This document shows positions 24,014-30,895 of a DNA stretch of 30,961 bases, in pieces. Position 1 is the first letter of the stretch; each line of letters begins with the position of its first letter. The notes beneath the pieces are model-generated. The model did no database searches, was not told the DNA's origin, and worked only from the letters and a program-made list of their open reading frames with translations. A program made the position numbers and the translations under genes. This DNA comes from G020353115 sp964389685 (GTDB lineage: Bacteria > Bacteroidota > Bacteroidia > Bacteroidales > VadinHA17): NCBI GenBank assembly GCA_964389685.1, contig CAYMFM010000046.1, positions 1 through 30,961 on the forward strand, read 5' to 3'.

Positions 24014-24808
24014 TCATTTTTTATTTATCTCCCATTCAAGATTTTCTTTTAAGCTTAGGGATTTGAAAATCTGAAAAGCCAATTCTGAAATTTTTTTTAA
24101 CAGTTCGTCTAATATTCTATAATTAAGAACAATTGATATTGTCGAATCATCAATTTTTTCTGAGATAAAGAAATGATGGAAAATTTTTTTATGATCTTCT
24201 GATTTATTGATTTTTGAAATTTCTATAACAGAACTAGAGTGAATTATAGCATGTCGAGATTCAGATAGAACACTCCAAAACTCCTTAAATCTTAAATTAT
24301 TATTGTTGTTTTTTGAAAAATTAGAAAATTTTGGATCACCGGCTTTTTTTATCCATTTAAATATTTTTTCACCTCCAGGAATGTCCTGCCGTAGAATGTT
24401 TTTATTCTTTGCAAGTCCTACTTGCTCCTGAAATTTATTATCTCTTTTAATTCTAGTAAATACGCAATCCTTAAGAAATCTTTCTAAGGCTTCATAGGAT
24501 TGAGCAAAAGCAAGGCAACATTCTTGAGAGATAATTTTTTCTACCTCATCTTTGTAATTCTCTTTGAAGGTTATTTTTCTGATTCCAGTGTGAAAATTGA
24601 TTTCCCATCCATTATCAGTAGGACCTGTCCAATCACTTATTACAAGTGCTGATCCTGATAAAAAATCAAATTTACTACCTTCAAATAGTTTAATTGAACT
24701 AATTAAAATAGTGTTAATATGCGAAGCAATATGTCGTAGTTCAATTACTCGATTAAAAAAATCATCAAGATGTATTTTATAAGGGTTCATTTGGCTTTTA
24801 TGTTGCAC
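24014..24808 (-). CDS. Uncharacterised helical protein with HEPN-like RxxxxH (cassette-borne)
   Basis: 264 residues; an ATG at codon 7 (MNPYKIHLDDFFNRVIELRH) is the likelier start since the first ATG lies in the boundary repeat. Mostly helical. VLSESRHAIIHSSSVI (about residue 185) has an R-x4-H spacing like HEPN RNases, and QSYEALERFLKDCVFTRI is reminiscent of HEPN helix 1, but I cannot name a family. The gene fills the cassette completely: its stop touches the left end repeat and its start touches the right one. Confidence 0.5.
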   Translation of the reverse strand: MQHKSQMNPYKIHLDDFFNRVIELRHIASHINTILISSIKLFEGSKFDFLSGSALVISDWTGPTDNGWEINFHTGIRKITFKENYKDEVEKIISQECCLAFAQSYEALERFLKDCVFTRIKRDNKFQEQVGLAKNKNILRQDIPGGEKIFKWIKKAGDPKFSNFSKNNNNNLRFKEFWSVLSESRHAIIHSSSVIEISKINKSEDHKKIFHHFFISEKIDDSTISIVLNYRILDELLKKISELAFQIFKSLSLKENLEWEINKK

Positions 24809-24914
24809 ACAACTAGTAAATAATATCGATGTCAGTATTCAATTCTTATGAAATCTGCGTAGTAATTCCGGAGGGACTACGGTAATGAATCTGAAATTAT
24901 CCGGACTATATTTG
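24800..24914 (-). repeat. Cassette boundary and core repeat C
   Basis: Cassette end ATGTTGCACACAAC (24800-24813), then the AT hairpin, TTCTTATGAAATCTGC, the GTAGT...ACTAC hairpin with the inner TCCGGA palindrome, and the ATAATTTCAGATTC segment; closely similar to copy B. Confidence 0.75.
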
Positions 24915-24918
24915 GTTG

Positions 24919-25014
24919 TTAGTTTTTGGTTTCCTTTTTTTCAGGGCCCTTCCCTTCGGACTCCTTCAACTTCTCGGTCAGCTTGCCGTATTTCGCCAGG
25001 AGCTCCTCCATCAT
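24919..25014 (-). CDS. MEELL micro-ORF, copy 2
   Basis: 31 codons with a doubled ATG: MMEELLAKYGKLTEKLKESE then GKGPEKKETKN. Here the micro-ORF follows the full L2 leader, at the place taken by the GIY-YIG start in L1 (both read GATCCCGG(c/t)(a/g)AATGATG). Confidence 0.4.
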   Translation of the reverse strand: MMEELLAKYGKLTEKLKESEGKGPEKKETKN

Positions 25015-25119
25015 TCACCGGGATCATCATCTAACAGATCCTTTCACCTGTTAATTCCGAAAACCGTCAAAAGGTTACCCCGTTTTTCGAACTATTTTTC
25101 AATTTCGGGCTAATTTATA
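25015..25119 (-). repeat. Leader repeat L2
   Basis: The second copy of the 21528-21633 leader. It continues outward on the minus strand as GTTACATTATTTATACCC...AATATAAATTAGCCC, similar to L3 (GTTCTATTTTATACCC...). A small stem GCCCA/TGGGC followed by CGTTACA lies at 25127-25165, possibly a worn attC-like site. Confidence 0.7.
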
Positions 25120-25189
25120 TTGGGTATAAATAATGTAACGGCCCACAAATATGAGTAGATTGGGCTTTTTTAATCAGCTGTAACCTTAC

Positions 25190-25285
25190 CAAAGTTTTTA
25201 TTACGAATTTCACAATTCCTTCCCTGGTCTGCTTATCCGGTACCCGGGCAAACATGAAACCGCAAACATCATTTGAAATACAGTT
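25190..25285 (-). pseudogene. C-terminal remnant of a GIY-YIG paralogue
   Basis: Minus-strand reading gives KNCISNDVCGFMFARVPDKQ then TREGIVKFVIKT, aligning with KNCVSHYTCGFRFAMVSDRR / IREGMVNFIIQA of the intact gene at 21147-21527. The 5' half is absent; the nitronate monooxygenase cassette sits directly at the break. Confidence 0.75.
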
Positions 25286-25291
25286 TTTAAT

Positions 25292-26401
25292 TTATCTGCT
25301 GTTGTGCGAAGCAGATCGCATATATTCATTCTCATACTCTTCTGACAAAGATGCTATCAATTCTTTAACAGAAATAATCTCTTTTATTCTATAAACATTC
25401 TCTCCAGCAAATGCAAATCCATGTTTTAATTTACCCTTTTGGGCATTTATTAATGCAAGAACAATGCAATAGAGACTATTTTTATAATCACAGGTTTTAA
25501 TACAATTATAGGGACATCTAAACTGTTTCTTTTTCCCTTTATTAATGTCATCAATAAAATTGTTTCTAATCGCTCTTCCCGGCATACCGACCGGACTTTT
25601 GATAATCACAATATCTTCTTTGCTTGAATCAATATAAGCTTGTTTAAATTTTATCGATGCATCGCATTCATAAGTGGTAACAAAACGTGTTGCCATCTGC
25701 ACTCCGGAAGCGCCTAATTGTAAGAATTTATAAATATCGTCTCCTGTATATATACCTCCGGCAGCGATTATCGGAACAGACTTCTTATGTCTTTCTTCGA
25801 ATTGGCTTATCTCCTGAATCACTTCCGGGATCAGTTTTTCCAACGAATACATAGGATCGCTGATTTGTTCCGGTTTGAATCCGAGATGTCCCCCTGCCAT
25901 CGGCCCCTCTACTACTATAGCATCAGGGAAGTAGTTATAATTTTTTAACCATCTTGTAATAATAATACTAGCTGCCCTTCCGGAGGAAACAATGGGAACC
26001 AGCTTTGTTTTTTTGGTTCCATTTAAAAATTGAGGAAGATTAAGGGGAAGTCCTGCCCCGGCAAAGATGATGTCTATTCCCTCCTCAATAGCAGTTCTTA
26101 CCATATCAGCAAAATTTGATAATGCCACCATGATATTGACACCAAGAATTCCTTTGGTTAATTCTCTCGCTTTTCTGATCTCACTTCTTAACGCTCTGAT
26201 ATTTGCTTCCAGATAATTCGTGAAAAGATCAGCCTCAATCATACCAATCACAGCAGTAGAAATAACCCCAATACCGCCCTCGTTAGCTACTGCGGATGCC
26301 AGCCCTGACAGAGAAATTCCAATTCCCATTCCTCCTTGAATGATAGGAATTTTTGCTGTCAAATCTCCTATTTTTAATTCTCTCAGATTATTGCTACTCA
26401 T
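25292..26401 (-). CDS. Nitronate monooxygenase-family flavoprotein (cassette-borne)
   Basis: 369 residues, FMN-dependent TIM barrel of the NMO/2-nitropropane dioxygenase family. Features in order: IPIIQGGMGIGISLSGLA (residues 14-31), FAGAGLPLNLPQFL, VVEGPMAGGHLG with the FMN-contact/catalytic His (about 180), IIAAGGIYTGDDI, and GASGVQMATRFVTTYEC (phosphate-binding). A C-terminal Cys cluster (RCPYNCIKTCD, then YC) is unlike short NMOs. The usual role is detoxification of alkyl nitronates; the substrate here is unknown. It lies between GTTGTGCGAA (25301-25310) and TTCACACAAC (26422-26431). The left end falls inside the last codons, so the C-terminus HNSR is encoded partly by the boundary. Confidence 0.85.
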   Translation of the reverse strand: MSSNNLRELKIGDLTAKIPIIQGGMGIGISLSGLASAVANEGGIGVISTAVIGMIEADLFTNYLEANIRALRSEIRKARELTKGILGVNIMVALSNFADMVRTAIEEGIDIIFAGAGLPLNLPQFLNGTKKTKLVPIVSSGRAASIIITRWLKNYNYFPDAIVVEGPMAGGHLGFKPEQISDPMYSLEKLIPEVIQEISQFEERHKKSVPIIAAGGIYTGDDIYKFLQLGASGVQMATRFVTTYECDASIKFKQAYIDSSKEDIVIIKSPVGMPGRAIRNNFIDDINKGKKKQFRCPYNCIKTCDYKNSLYCIVLALINAQKGKLKHGFAFAGENVYRIKEIISVKELIASLSEEYENEYMRSASHNSR

Positions 26402-26421
26402 AAAAACTATCCTTTATCTAT

Positions 26422-26527
26422 TTCACACAACAAGTATATAATAATCCTGTCATTATTTATTCAATTCTTATGAAACCTGCGTAGTAATTCCGGAGGGACT
26501 ACTGTGATTAACCCTAAGCTGCCTGAT
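26422..26527 (-). repeat. Cassette boundary and core repeat D
   Basis: Cassette end TTCACACAAC (26422-26431), AT hairpin, TTCTTATGAAACCTGC, the GTAGT/ACTAC hairpin; beyond it this copy and copy E share GTAAGCTGCC-like text instead of the ATAATTTCAG segment of B and C. Confidence 0.75.
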
Positions 26528-26632
26528 CTACGCTCGGTTCTGAAGTACTGATAATTTTTTCCCCGGATCCCGGCTTTCGGCCTCCTTCAGCTTCTCATTC
26601 AGTTTAGCGTATTTCTCCAGGAGCTCCTCCAT
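26528..26632 (-). CDS. MEELL micro-ORF, copy 3
   Basis: 34 codons: MEELLEKYAKLNEKLKEAES, then RDPGKKLSVLQNRA. No leader repeat precedes this copy. Sequence 26641-26829 holds nothing that I recognise. Confidence 0.4.
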   Translation of the reverse strand: MEELLEKYAKLNEKLKEAESRDPGKKLSVLQNRA

Positions 26633-26829
26633 ATCATCCCCGGTTTCTCTTTCTGATACGATATCTTCCAATGATGTTAATTTTCTGTCGGCATTTCATT
26701 TCGACGGTCTGACCCGAAAGCATAAACAGAAAAAACCGGGAAATGAAAACATTGAATCTTTTAATGAAAGAGGTTCGGTCGGTTTATGAAGTAAAAGTAC
26801 GGGGAAAATATGAAAAAGTCAACCTTTAA

Positions 26830-26950
26830 AGTAAATAGGGACAGCTACCGATTTATTTTATAGCAAAATACTGAACTTATAAATTGACCATAATAAAAAT
26901 TAACAAGAGAAATGCATGAATTTTTAATTAAGTTGCTGTCCCTATTTACT
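26830..26950. repeat. Paired REP-like palindromes (REPIN-like unit)
   Basis: Two REP-like units face each other: AGTAAATAGGGACAGC (26830-26845) and its perfect 16-bp complement GCTGTCCCTATTTACT (26935-26950), with about 90 bp of AT-rich sequence between. This is the layout of REPINs or short non-autonomous elements. Confidence 0.7.
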
Positions 26951-27071
26951 TGCTGGGCAGGATTGCCCTGACGACCTTCGGTGTCAGGGCGGACCTAGGT
27001 AGAGGGACTTACTCTGAAAAGCCTGCCGCTTAAGGCAGGATTACGGATTGTTTCACAATCCGTAATCCTGA

Positions 27072-27257
27072 TGGGATAAGCTTACTACAGGGCTTTTTGA
27101 GAGCGTAAGTGATTGATTATCAGAGGTGCATTTTGGCCAAAAAGCGCATTTTTGACCCGTTTCAGGCGCAGAGATAGCGCATTTCCGTAGCGGGTAATCC
27201 ACACTCGCTACAGGATTCCGGGATTTTGAGGGACATAATGGCATTCTTTATTTCAAT
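27072..27257. repeat. 'TAGCGGGG' repeat, copy 3
   Basis: Shares the ACAGGGCTTTTTGAG to GCTACAGGAT part and the GATTTTGAGGG(a/g)CA(c)AATG tail with copy 1; the tRNA-end-like first bases are missing here. A hairpin GGATTACGGATTGT/ACAATCCGTAATCC lies just before it (27038-27070). Confidence 0.65.
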
Positions 27258-27351
27258 TTTTCAAATTGAAATGGCCATTTTAACCAAATAAGTATGAAAG
27301 ATTATTAAATGATTTCTTTCTTGGGCTAAAATTTTTGATTTTTTCGAAATA

Positions 27352-27966
27352 CTATGGTTCGATACCTAAAATTAACAGAGGTACAGGAGGACTGTTCCTG
27401 CCTTGTCGCATTACATTATAAACTTCTCCTTCATAATAAGCTACTCCTGAAGACATCTCCTCCTGCATTTTTTTTGTGGGCAGTATTTCAATTCCCAAAT
27501 CGATTACTCCACCAGAATAAAATAGCATATGCTTTACAAATAAGTCATATGCTACAAATGCATATTTACCGAATTGTACTTCAACCGCAATTTTATCTTT
27601 AATGAAATCCGTTTGATTATAGCTATATATGGGTTCCTTTTCACCATGTTTCATTAGGAATGCCCTTTGCAATCTTGGTTTCATTAATATACTCTGTTCC
27701 ATTAATTTACGGTTAAGTGTAATATAGTAGTTATATCTGCGTTCAGTCCATTTTCTCTTTGAAAACTCTTTATCAAATGCCTTATTTAAATCGATAGGGC
27801 TATAAAGATTGATGCCGGTTTTTCTTTTTTCTTTACTTATTTTCGTTTTGAGTCTAAGAGCGTCTATTTTTTCAATAATATCTTTTATCTCTCGATATCG
27901 ATTATTATGGTGAACAATCAGATATTCTTCTCCATTCAAATGTGAATATTTATGAGCTATTTTCAT
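27352..27966 (-). CDS. BstYI-like type II restriction endonuclease
   Basis: 204 residues from ATG 27966 (MKIAHKYSHLNGEEYLIVHH), chosen because this N-terminus matches the one I recall for BstYI; six more codons are open upstream. The active-site region SYNQTDFIKDKIAVEVQFGK (about residues 120-139) contains the D-x8-E-V-Q arrangement of the BglII/BstYI fold. Downstream text KHMLFYSGGVIDLGIEILP and MSSGVAYYEGEVYNV is also typical. The predicted target is RGATCY or the related AGATCT. It overlaps the methyltransferase gene by 17 bp. Low GC suggests acquisition. Confidence 0.85.
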   Translation of the reverse strand: MKIAHKYSHLNGEEYLIVHHNNRYREIKDIIEKIDALRLKTKISKEKRKTGINLYSPIDLNKAFDKEFSKRKWTERRYNYYITLNRKLMEQSILMKPRLQRAFLMKHGEKEPIYSYNQTDFIKDKIAVEVQFGKYAFVAYDLFVKHMLFYSGGVIDLGIEILPTKKMQEEMSSGVAYYEGEVYNVMRQGRNSPPVPLLILGIEP

Positions 27967-28930
27967 TACTATTGGGAATTTCATTAAATAATTCTTGATT
28001 CTGCCATTCCTTTGGTATTTGAGCTATTCTGTCATTTGCTTTTGGCTTGTGAATTGGCTTATTTATAGGTCTTAATTTTAGCTTCCCTTCTTTTAAGTCA
28101 CTCATTCTCTGATTCGCGAGATTTACATACTTTGCTTCTTTTTCAATTCCTATTGAATTTCTATTATTTTTAATGGAAGCCAACATTGTTGACCCCACCC
28201 CCGCATAAGGATCAAGAATCCAACTTTTCTCTTTCGTTAATGCAAGTATGCATCTTTCCACCAATTCGACAGGGAATTGACATGGATGTTCAGTTTTTTC
28301 AGGATGATTTGACTTTACATTTGGAATATTCCATAGCTCTTTTTCCCAATCATTAATTACTATTTCCCAAATATCTGATGGATTTTTCCCGTTAGGATTT
28401 CCTGATAACTCACCTTTCTTTGGACCTTTAAAATGTCGTTTCCCAGGATATTTTGCAGGAATCCGTACATCGTCCAAATTAAATATGTAATTATTGGTTT
28501 TGGTAAACCATAATATTGTTTCATATCGGCCGGAAAATCTATTGGAAGCGTGCAATCCATGTCCAAAATGCCAGATTATTCTATTGCGTAATTTCAGGCC
28601 ATGCTTTTTAAAAATTTGATAGTAAAAAATATCAAGGGGAAATACTTCTCCTTTGTCAACATAATTTCCAACTTGCCAGCATATACTCCCTTTACCTGAT
28701 GTTACACGAATTAACTCCTTAATCACCTCTTCTTGTTGTTCAAGATATTTTTCAATAGATACCTTTGTTTCATATTCTTTACCTACATTGTAAGGAGGAG
28801 AGGTAATTACCAAATCAAATTTTTGATTCTCCATTGTTTTCAGGTTCTCAAAGGTATCACCTAAAATCATTAGATTTTCAGAGGTGTATAATTGAGCTAT
28901 TATTCCTTCAAATGGTTCTTCAACTTTCAT
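27950..28930 (-). CDS. Type II DNA methyltransferase (SPPY type, probable N4-cytosine)
   Basis: 326 residues. Catalytic motif IV is DLVITSPPYNVGKEY (about residues 38-52), and SAM-binding motif I is LDPYAGVGSTMLASIKNN at about residue 240, i.e. the beta-class order (IV before I). SPPY suggests N4-cytosine methylation, as in the BglII system, which fits the BstYI-like partner. The protein would protect RGATCY-type sites from the downstream nuclease. It is translated first, overlapping the nuclease gene by 17 bp, the order expected for safe establishment. The conserved core fragment F lies 120 bp upstream. Confidence 0.9.
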   Translation of the reverse strand: MKVEEPFEGIIAQLYTSENLMILGDTFENLKTMENQKFDLVITSPPYNVGKEYETKVSIEKYLEQQEEVIKELIRVTSGKGSICWQVGNYVDKGEVFPLDIFYYQIFKKHGLKLRNRIIWHFGHGLHASNRFSGRYETILWFTKTNNYIFNLDDVRIPAKYPGKRHFKGPKKGELSGNPNGKNPSDIWEIVINDWEKELWNIPNVKSNHPEKTEHPCQFPVELVERCILALTKEKSWILDPYAGVGSTMLASIKNNRNSIGIEKEAKYVNLANQRMSDLKEGKLKLRPINKPIHKPKANDRIAQIPKEWQNQELFNEIPNSNENSS

Positions 28931-29049
28931 TTAATCAAATTCTATTAATTAGGAAGGTTATTTTCAAAATTACAATTTTACAACAGAGAATGCTATTTGA
29001 CTTTTCAAAAAGTTACTAACTGTTATACGTAATTGACATTTGGCTCAAT

Positions 29050-29096
29050 CAAGTAGGCAATATCAACGCTATTTTTAATTCAATATTTTTAAGTGC
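29050..29096 (-). repeat. Diverged core fragment F
   Basis: CAAGTAGGCAATATC, then ATTTTTAATTCAATATTTTTA, aligns loosely with the AT-hairpin part of the cores (CAAGTATATAATAATC ... TTATTTATTCAATTC). It lies immediately upstream of the restriction-modification pair. A weak inverted match (8 of 11) exists between 29038-29048 and 27321-27331. Confidence 0.35.
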
Positions 29097-29102
29097 ATGG
29101 TT

Positions 29103-29300
29103 TCATTCTTCCAACCAGGTCATCGCTTTTTTGAAATCGTTGAACATGAAGAAATTATACCCTTTGTTGACGCATACGTTTTCGAAGAACCGCAGGTCCG
29201 CGGTGATGGTATTGACAACAAAGGCGACTTTTATCGTCGTTTCCTGCAATGTTCTTTCACCTTTTATTCCCTTTCGGTTCCCGGGTTTGTAATAGGAATT
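29103..29300 (-). pseudogene. Remnants of GIY-YIG and STAS-like paralogues
   Basis: 29103-29240 reads IKVAFVVNTITADLRFFENV then CVNKGYNFFMFNDFKKAM and ends with TWLEE and a stop, matching the C-terminus of the intact STAS-like gene. About 29250-29300 reads VVKFLLQTREPKGNKR and stop, matching the GIY-YIG C-terminal region. Gene order is the same as in the intact locus, but both genes have lost most of their length. Confidence 0.75.
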
Positions 29301-29305
29301 TCACC

Positions 29306-29388
29306 ACCCTTTCACTTCTTAATTCCGAAAACCGGCAAAAGGTTACCCGGTTTTTCGAACTTTTTTCCAACAAGGGGCTAATTTATAT
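29306..29388 (-). repeat. Leader repeat L3
   Basis: The third copy of the leader (GGGGCTAATTTATATTGGG, TTTTTCGAAC, AAAAGGTTACCC, TTCCGAAAACCG). Its outer end joins the attC-like site at 29399. Confidence 0.75.
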
Positions 29389-29398
29389 TGGGTATAAA

Positions 29399-29528
29399 AT
29401 AGAACGTTATGGCTATGCCCAGTAAAGGATTTCAAGCACTTATGTATCAATTTATATTTAAGTTTCATTGCTTGCACTTACTTACAATTAAGCACTAGAA
29501 CCCTTATTGGGTATAGCCTTTGTTGGGG
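29399..29528 (-). other. attC-like site after the exonuclease gene
   Basis: On the minus strand: R''-like CCCCAAC (complement of 29522-29528), AAA, L'' GGCTATACCC (complement of 29509-29518), a long partly self-complementary middle (CTAGTGCTTA / TAAGTGCTTG), L' GGGCATAGCC (complement of 29411-29420), AT, and R'-like GTTCTAT (complement of 29399-29405). Length about 130 nt and box order match long integron attC sites; the AAC-AAA-(G)GC opening recalls VCR-type sites. Confidence 0.6.
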
Positions 29529-29537
29529 GTATATGCT

Positions 29538-30107
29538 TTATATCAATCCAATTTTTCTCATTTTCCAGAAACACTTTTCCGTTACATTTATATCCACAGA
29601 TGCATCATGAGCTTCTTTAAAATCTTCACCAAATAGTTTTATATGCAATTCTGATAGTTTAGGCCATTTATATCCATATTGTCCAGGAAGTTTGCAGTAG
29701 TTAGTCGATGATTCCATGGTGCAAAGTTTTCTTTTTCTGTTAAAGTCACTTTGGATTTTTTTTCTTAATAATTCTGCTCCTAATATCTTTTCATCAAAAC
29801 TGATATTATGAGCCACAATAAAGTCAGCTTGCTCAACTTTCTCATTGAATTTGTTTAGAATTAATTCAAGATTTTCGCCTTCTTTAATTGCCCTTTCGGT
29901 TGAAATCCCATGTACTCTACTTGCATCTCTTGGAATTTCAAAATTTTCAGGTTTGATGATATAATCATCGACTTCAATACGATTTCCTTTGTTATCACTT
30001 AAAATCCATGCAATTTGAACCATCCTTGGCCAATTATTCAAATCTGTTACAGGTGCTCTCCAATTACGAGGCAGACCAGTTGTCTCTGTGTCAAAAAATA
30101 AATACAT
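29538..30107 (-). CDS. DnaQ-like DEDDh 3'-5' exonuclease (cassette-borne)
   Basis: 189 residues with all exonuclease motifs: Exo I LFFDTETTGLP (residues 3-13), Exo II AHNISFDEKIL (about 98-108), Exo III AHDASVDINVTEKCF (about 167-181, His and Asp). Proteins of this size act as proofreading-type or RNA/DNA trimming exonucleases; the substrate is unknown. There is no polymerase partner nearby. The gene is enclosed by GTTGGGGGTATATGC (29522-29536) and GCATTACCCACAAC (30143-30156), inverted repeats with one mismatch and one gap, and followed by the attC-like fold. This makes it the best-defined cassette of the minus-strand array. Confidence 0.88.
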   Translation of the reverse strand: MYLFFDTETTGLPRNWRAPVTDLNNWPRMVQIAWILSDNKGNRIEVDDYIIKPENFEIPRDASRVHGISTERAIKEGENLELILNKFNEKVEQADFIVAHNISFDEKILGAELLRKKIQSDFNRKRKLCTMESSTNYCKLPGQYGYKWPKLSELHIKLFGEDFKEAHDASVDINVTEKCFWKMRKIGLI

Positions 30108-30142
30108 ATTTTATTAATTTTAATAATGGTTTTCGTTTCATT

Positions 30143-30330
30143 GCATTACCCACAACAAATAAATAATATCAATTTCATTATTTTTTAATTTTTACGAAGC
30201 CTGCGTAGTAATTCCGGAGGGACTACTGTTATATACCGTAAGCTGCCAAAACTATGCTCTTTTCTGAAGTTCTGATTATTTTTTCCCAGGACCCTGGCTT
30301 TCGGACTCCTTCAACCGGTCATCCCGATTT
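30143..30330 (-). repeat. Cassette boundary, core repeat E and broken MEELL tail
   Basis: Cassette end GCATTACCCACAAC (30143-30156), AT hairpin, TTTTTACGAAGCCTGC, GTAGT/ACTAC hairpin, then text shared with copy D and, near 30274-30324, the C-terminal half of a MEELL reading frame (RLKESESQGPGKK) without its start. Confidence 0.7.
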
Positions 30331-30399
30331 ATCGCGAAAGGAACAATTTCAATTCGTCCTGTCAAGGTAAAACTTTTATTCTTATTTGTCAAGTACGAG

Positions 30400-30790
30400 T
30401 ATCGAACAAACGGAAAAAAAAGGGCAGGGTTATCCGACTCGGAGAGAGCCTGCCGTCCGGCCACAGGGTGTTGAGATATGGGTTAGGAGGTGCTGTATTC
30501 ATTTTTCTGCTCCATCGGAGCAAAACGTTGGTAGTCAAGGATTGATAACCCCAAAAACATCCGGTCCAACTACTCCGAAATTCAACGGGAAATTTTTCCA
30601 TGGACCGTAAGTGCCAGGCGCATATGATCATACCACCTCCCCCTGACATTATCGTCAGGGGTACTCCTCCTATCTTAGGAGGAGAATTTGTTTTATCTAA
30701 ATAGTATACTTAATGGGAAAAACCCGAACTTCTTAACCCTGCCTGCCCTCCTTCCTTCCCTGCGGCAGGCAGGGACGGGCAGGTAGTATG
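30400..30790. repeat. Repeat block at the right end
   Basis: GCTCC-atc-GGAGC with GGTAGTCAAGG (about 30510-30540), the CCGGTCCA...TGGACCG unit (30561-30607), hairpins CCCCTGAC/GTCAGGGG and CTCCTCC/GGAGGAG (about 30641-30688), and CCCTGCCTGCC/GGCAGGCAGGG (about 30739-30774). No gene; 30791-30895 holds nothing that I recognise. Confidence 0.6.
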
Positions 30791-30895
30791 AAAGTGACTC
30801 TAATCGTTACTATCTATACATGATTGTAACATGTTGTGGTAGAATAAAGAGAATCTGTTTTTGGATGCTCTCTTTTTCTTATTTTTACTAATAAA

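Noticed and set aside
30389..30649. 86-codon and 74-codon frames in both strands near 30.5 kb
   Set aside because: Both are produced by the interspersed repeat block; no start signal or family.
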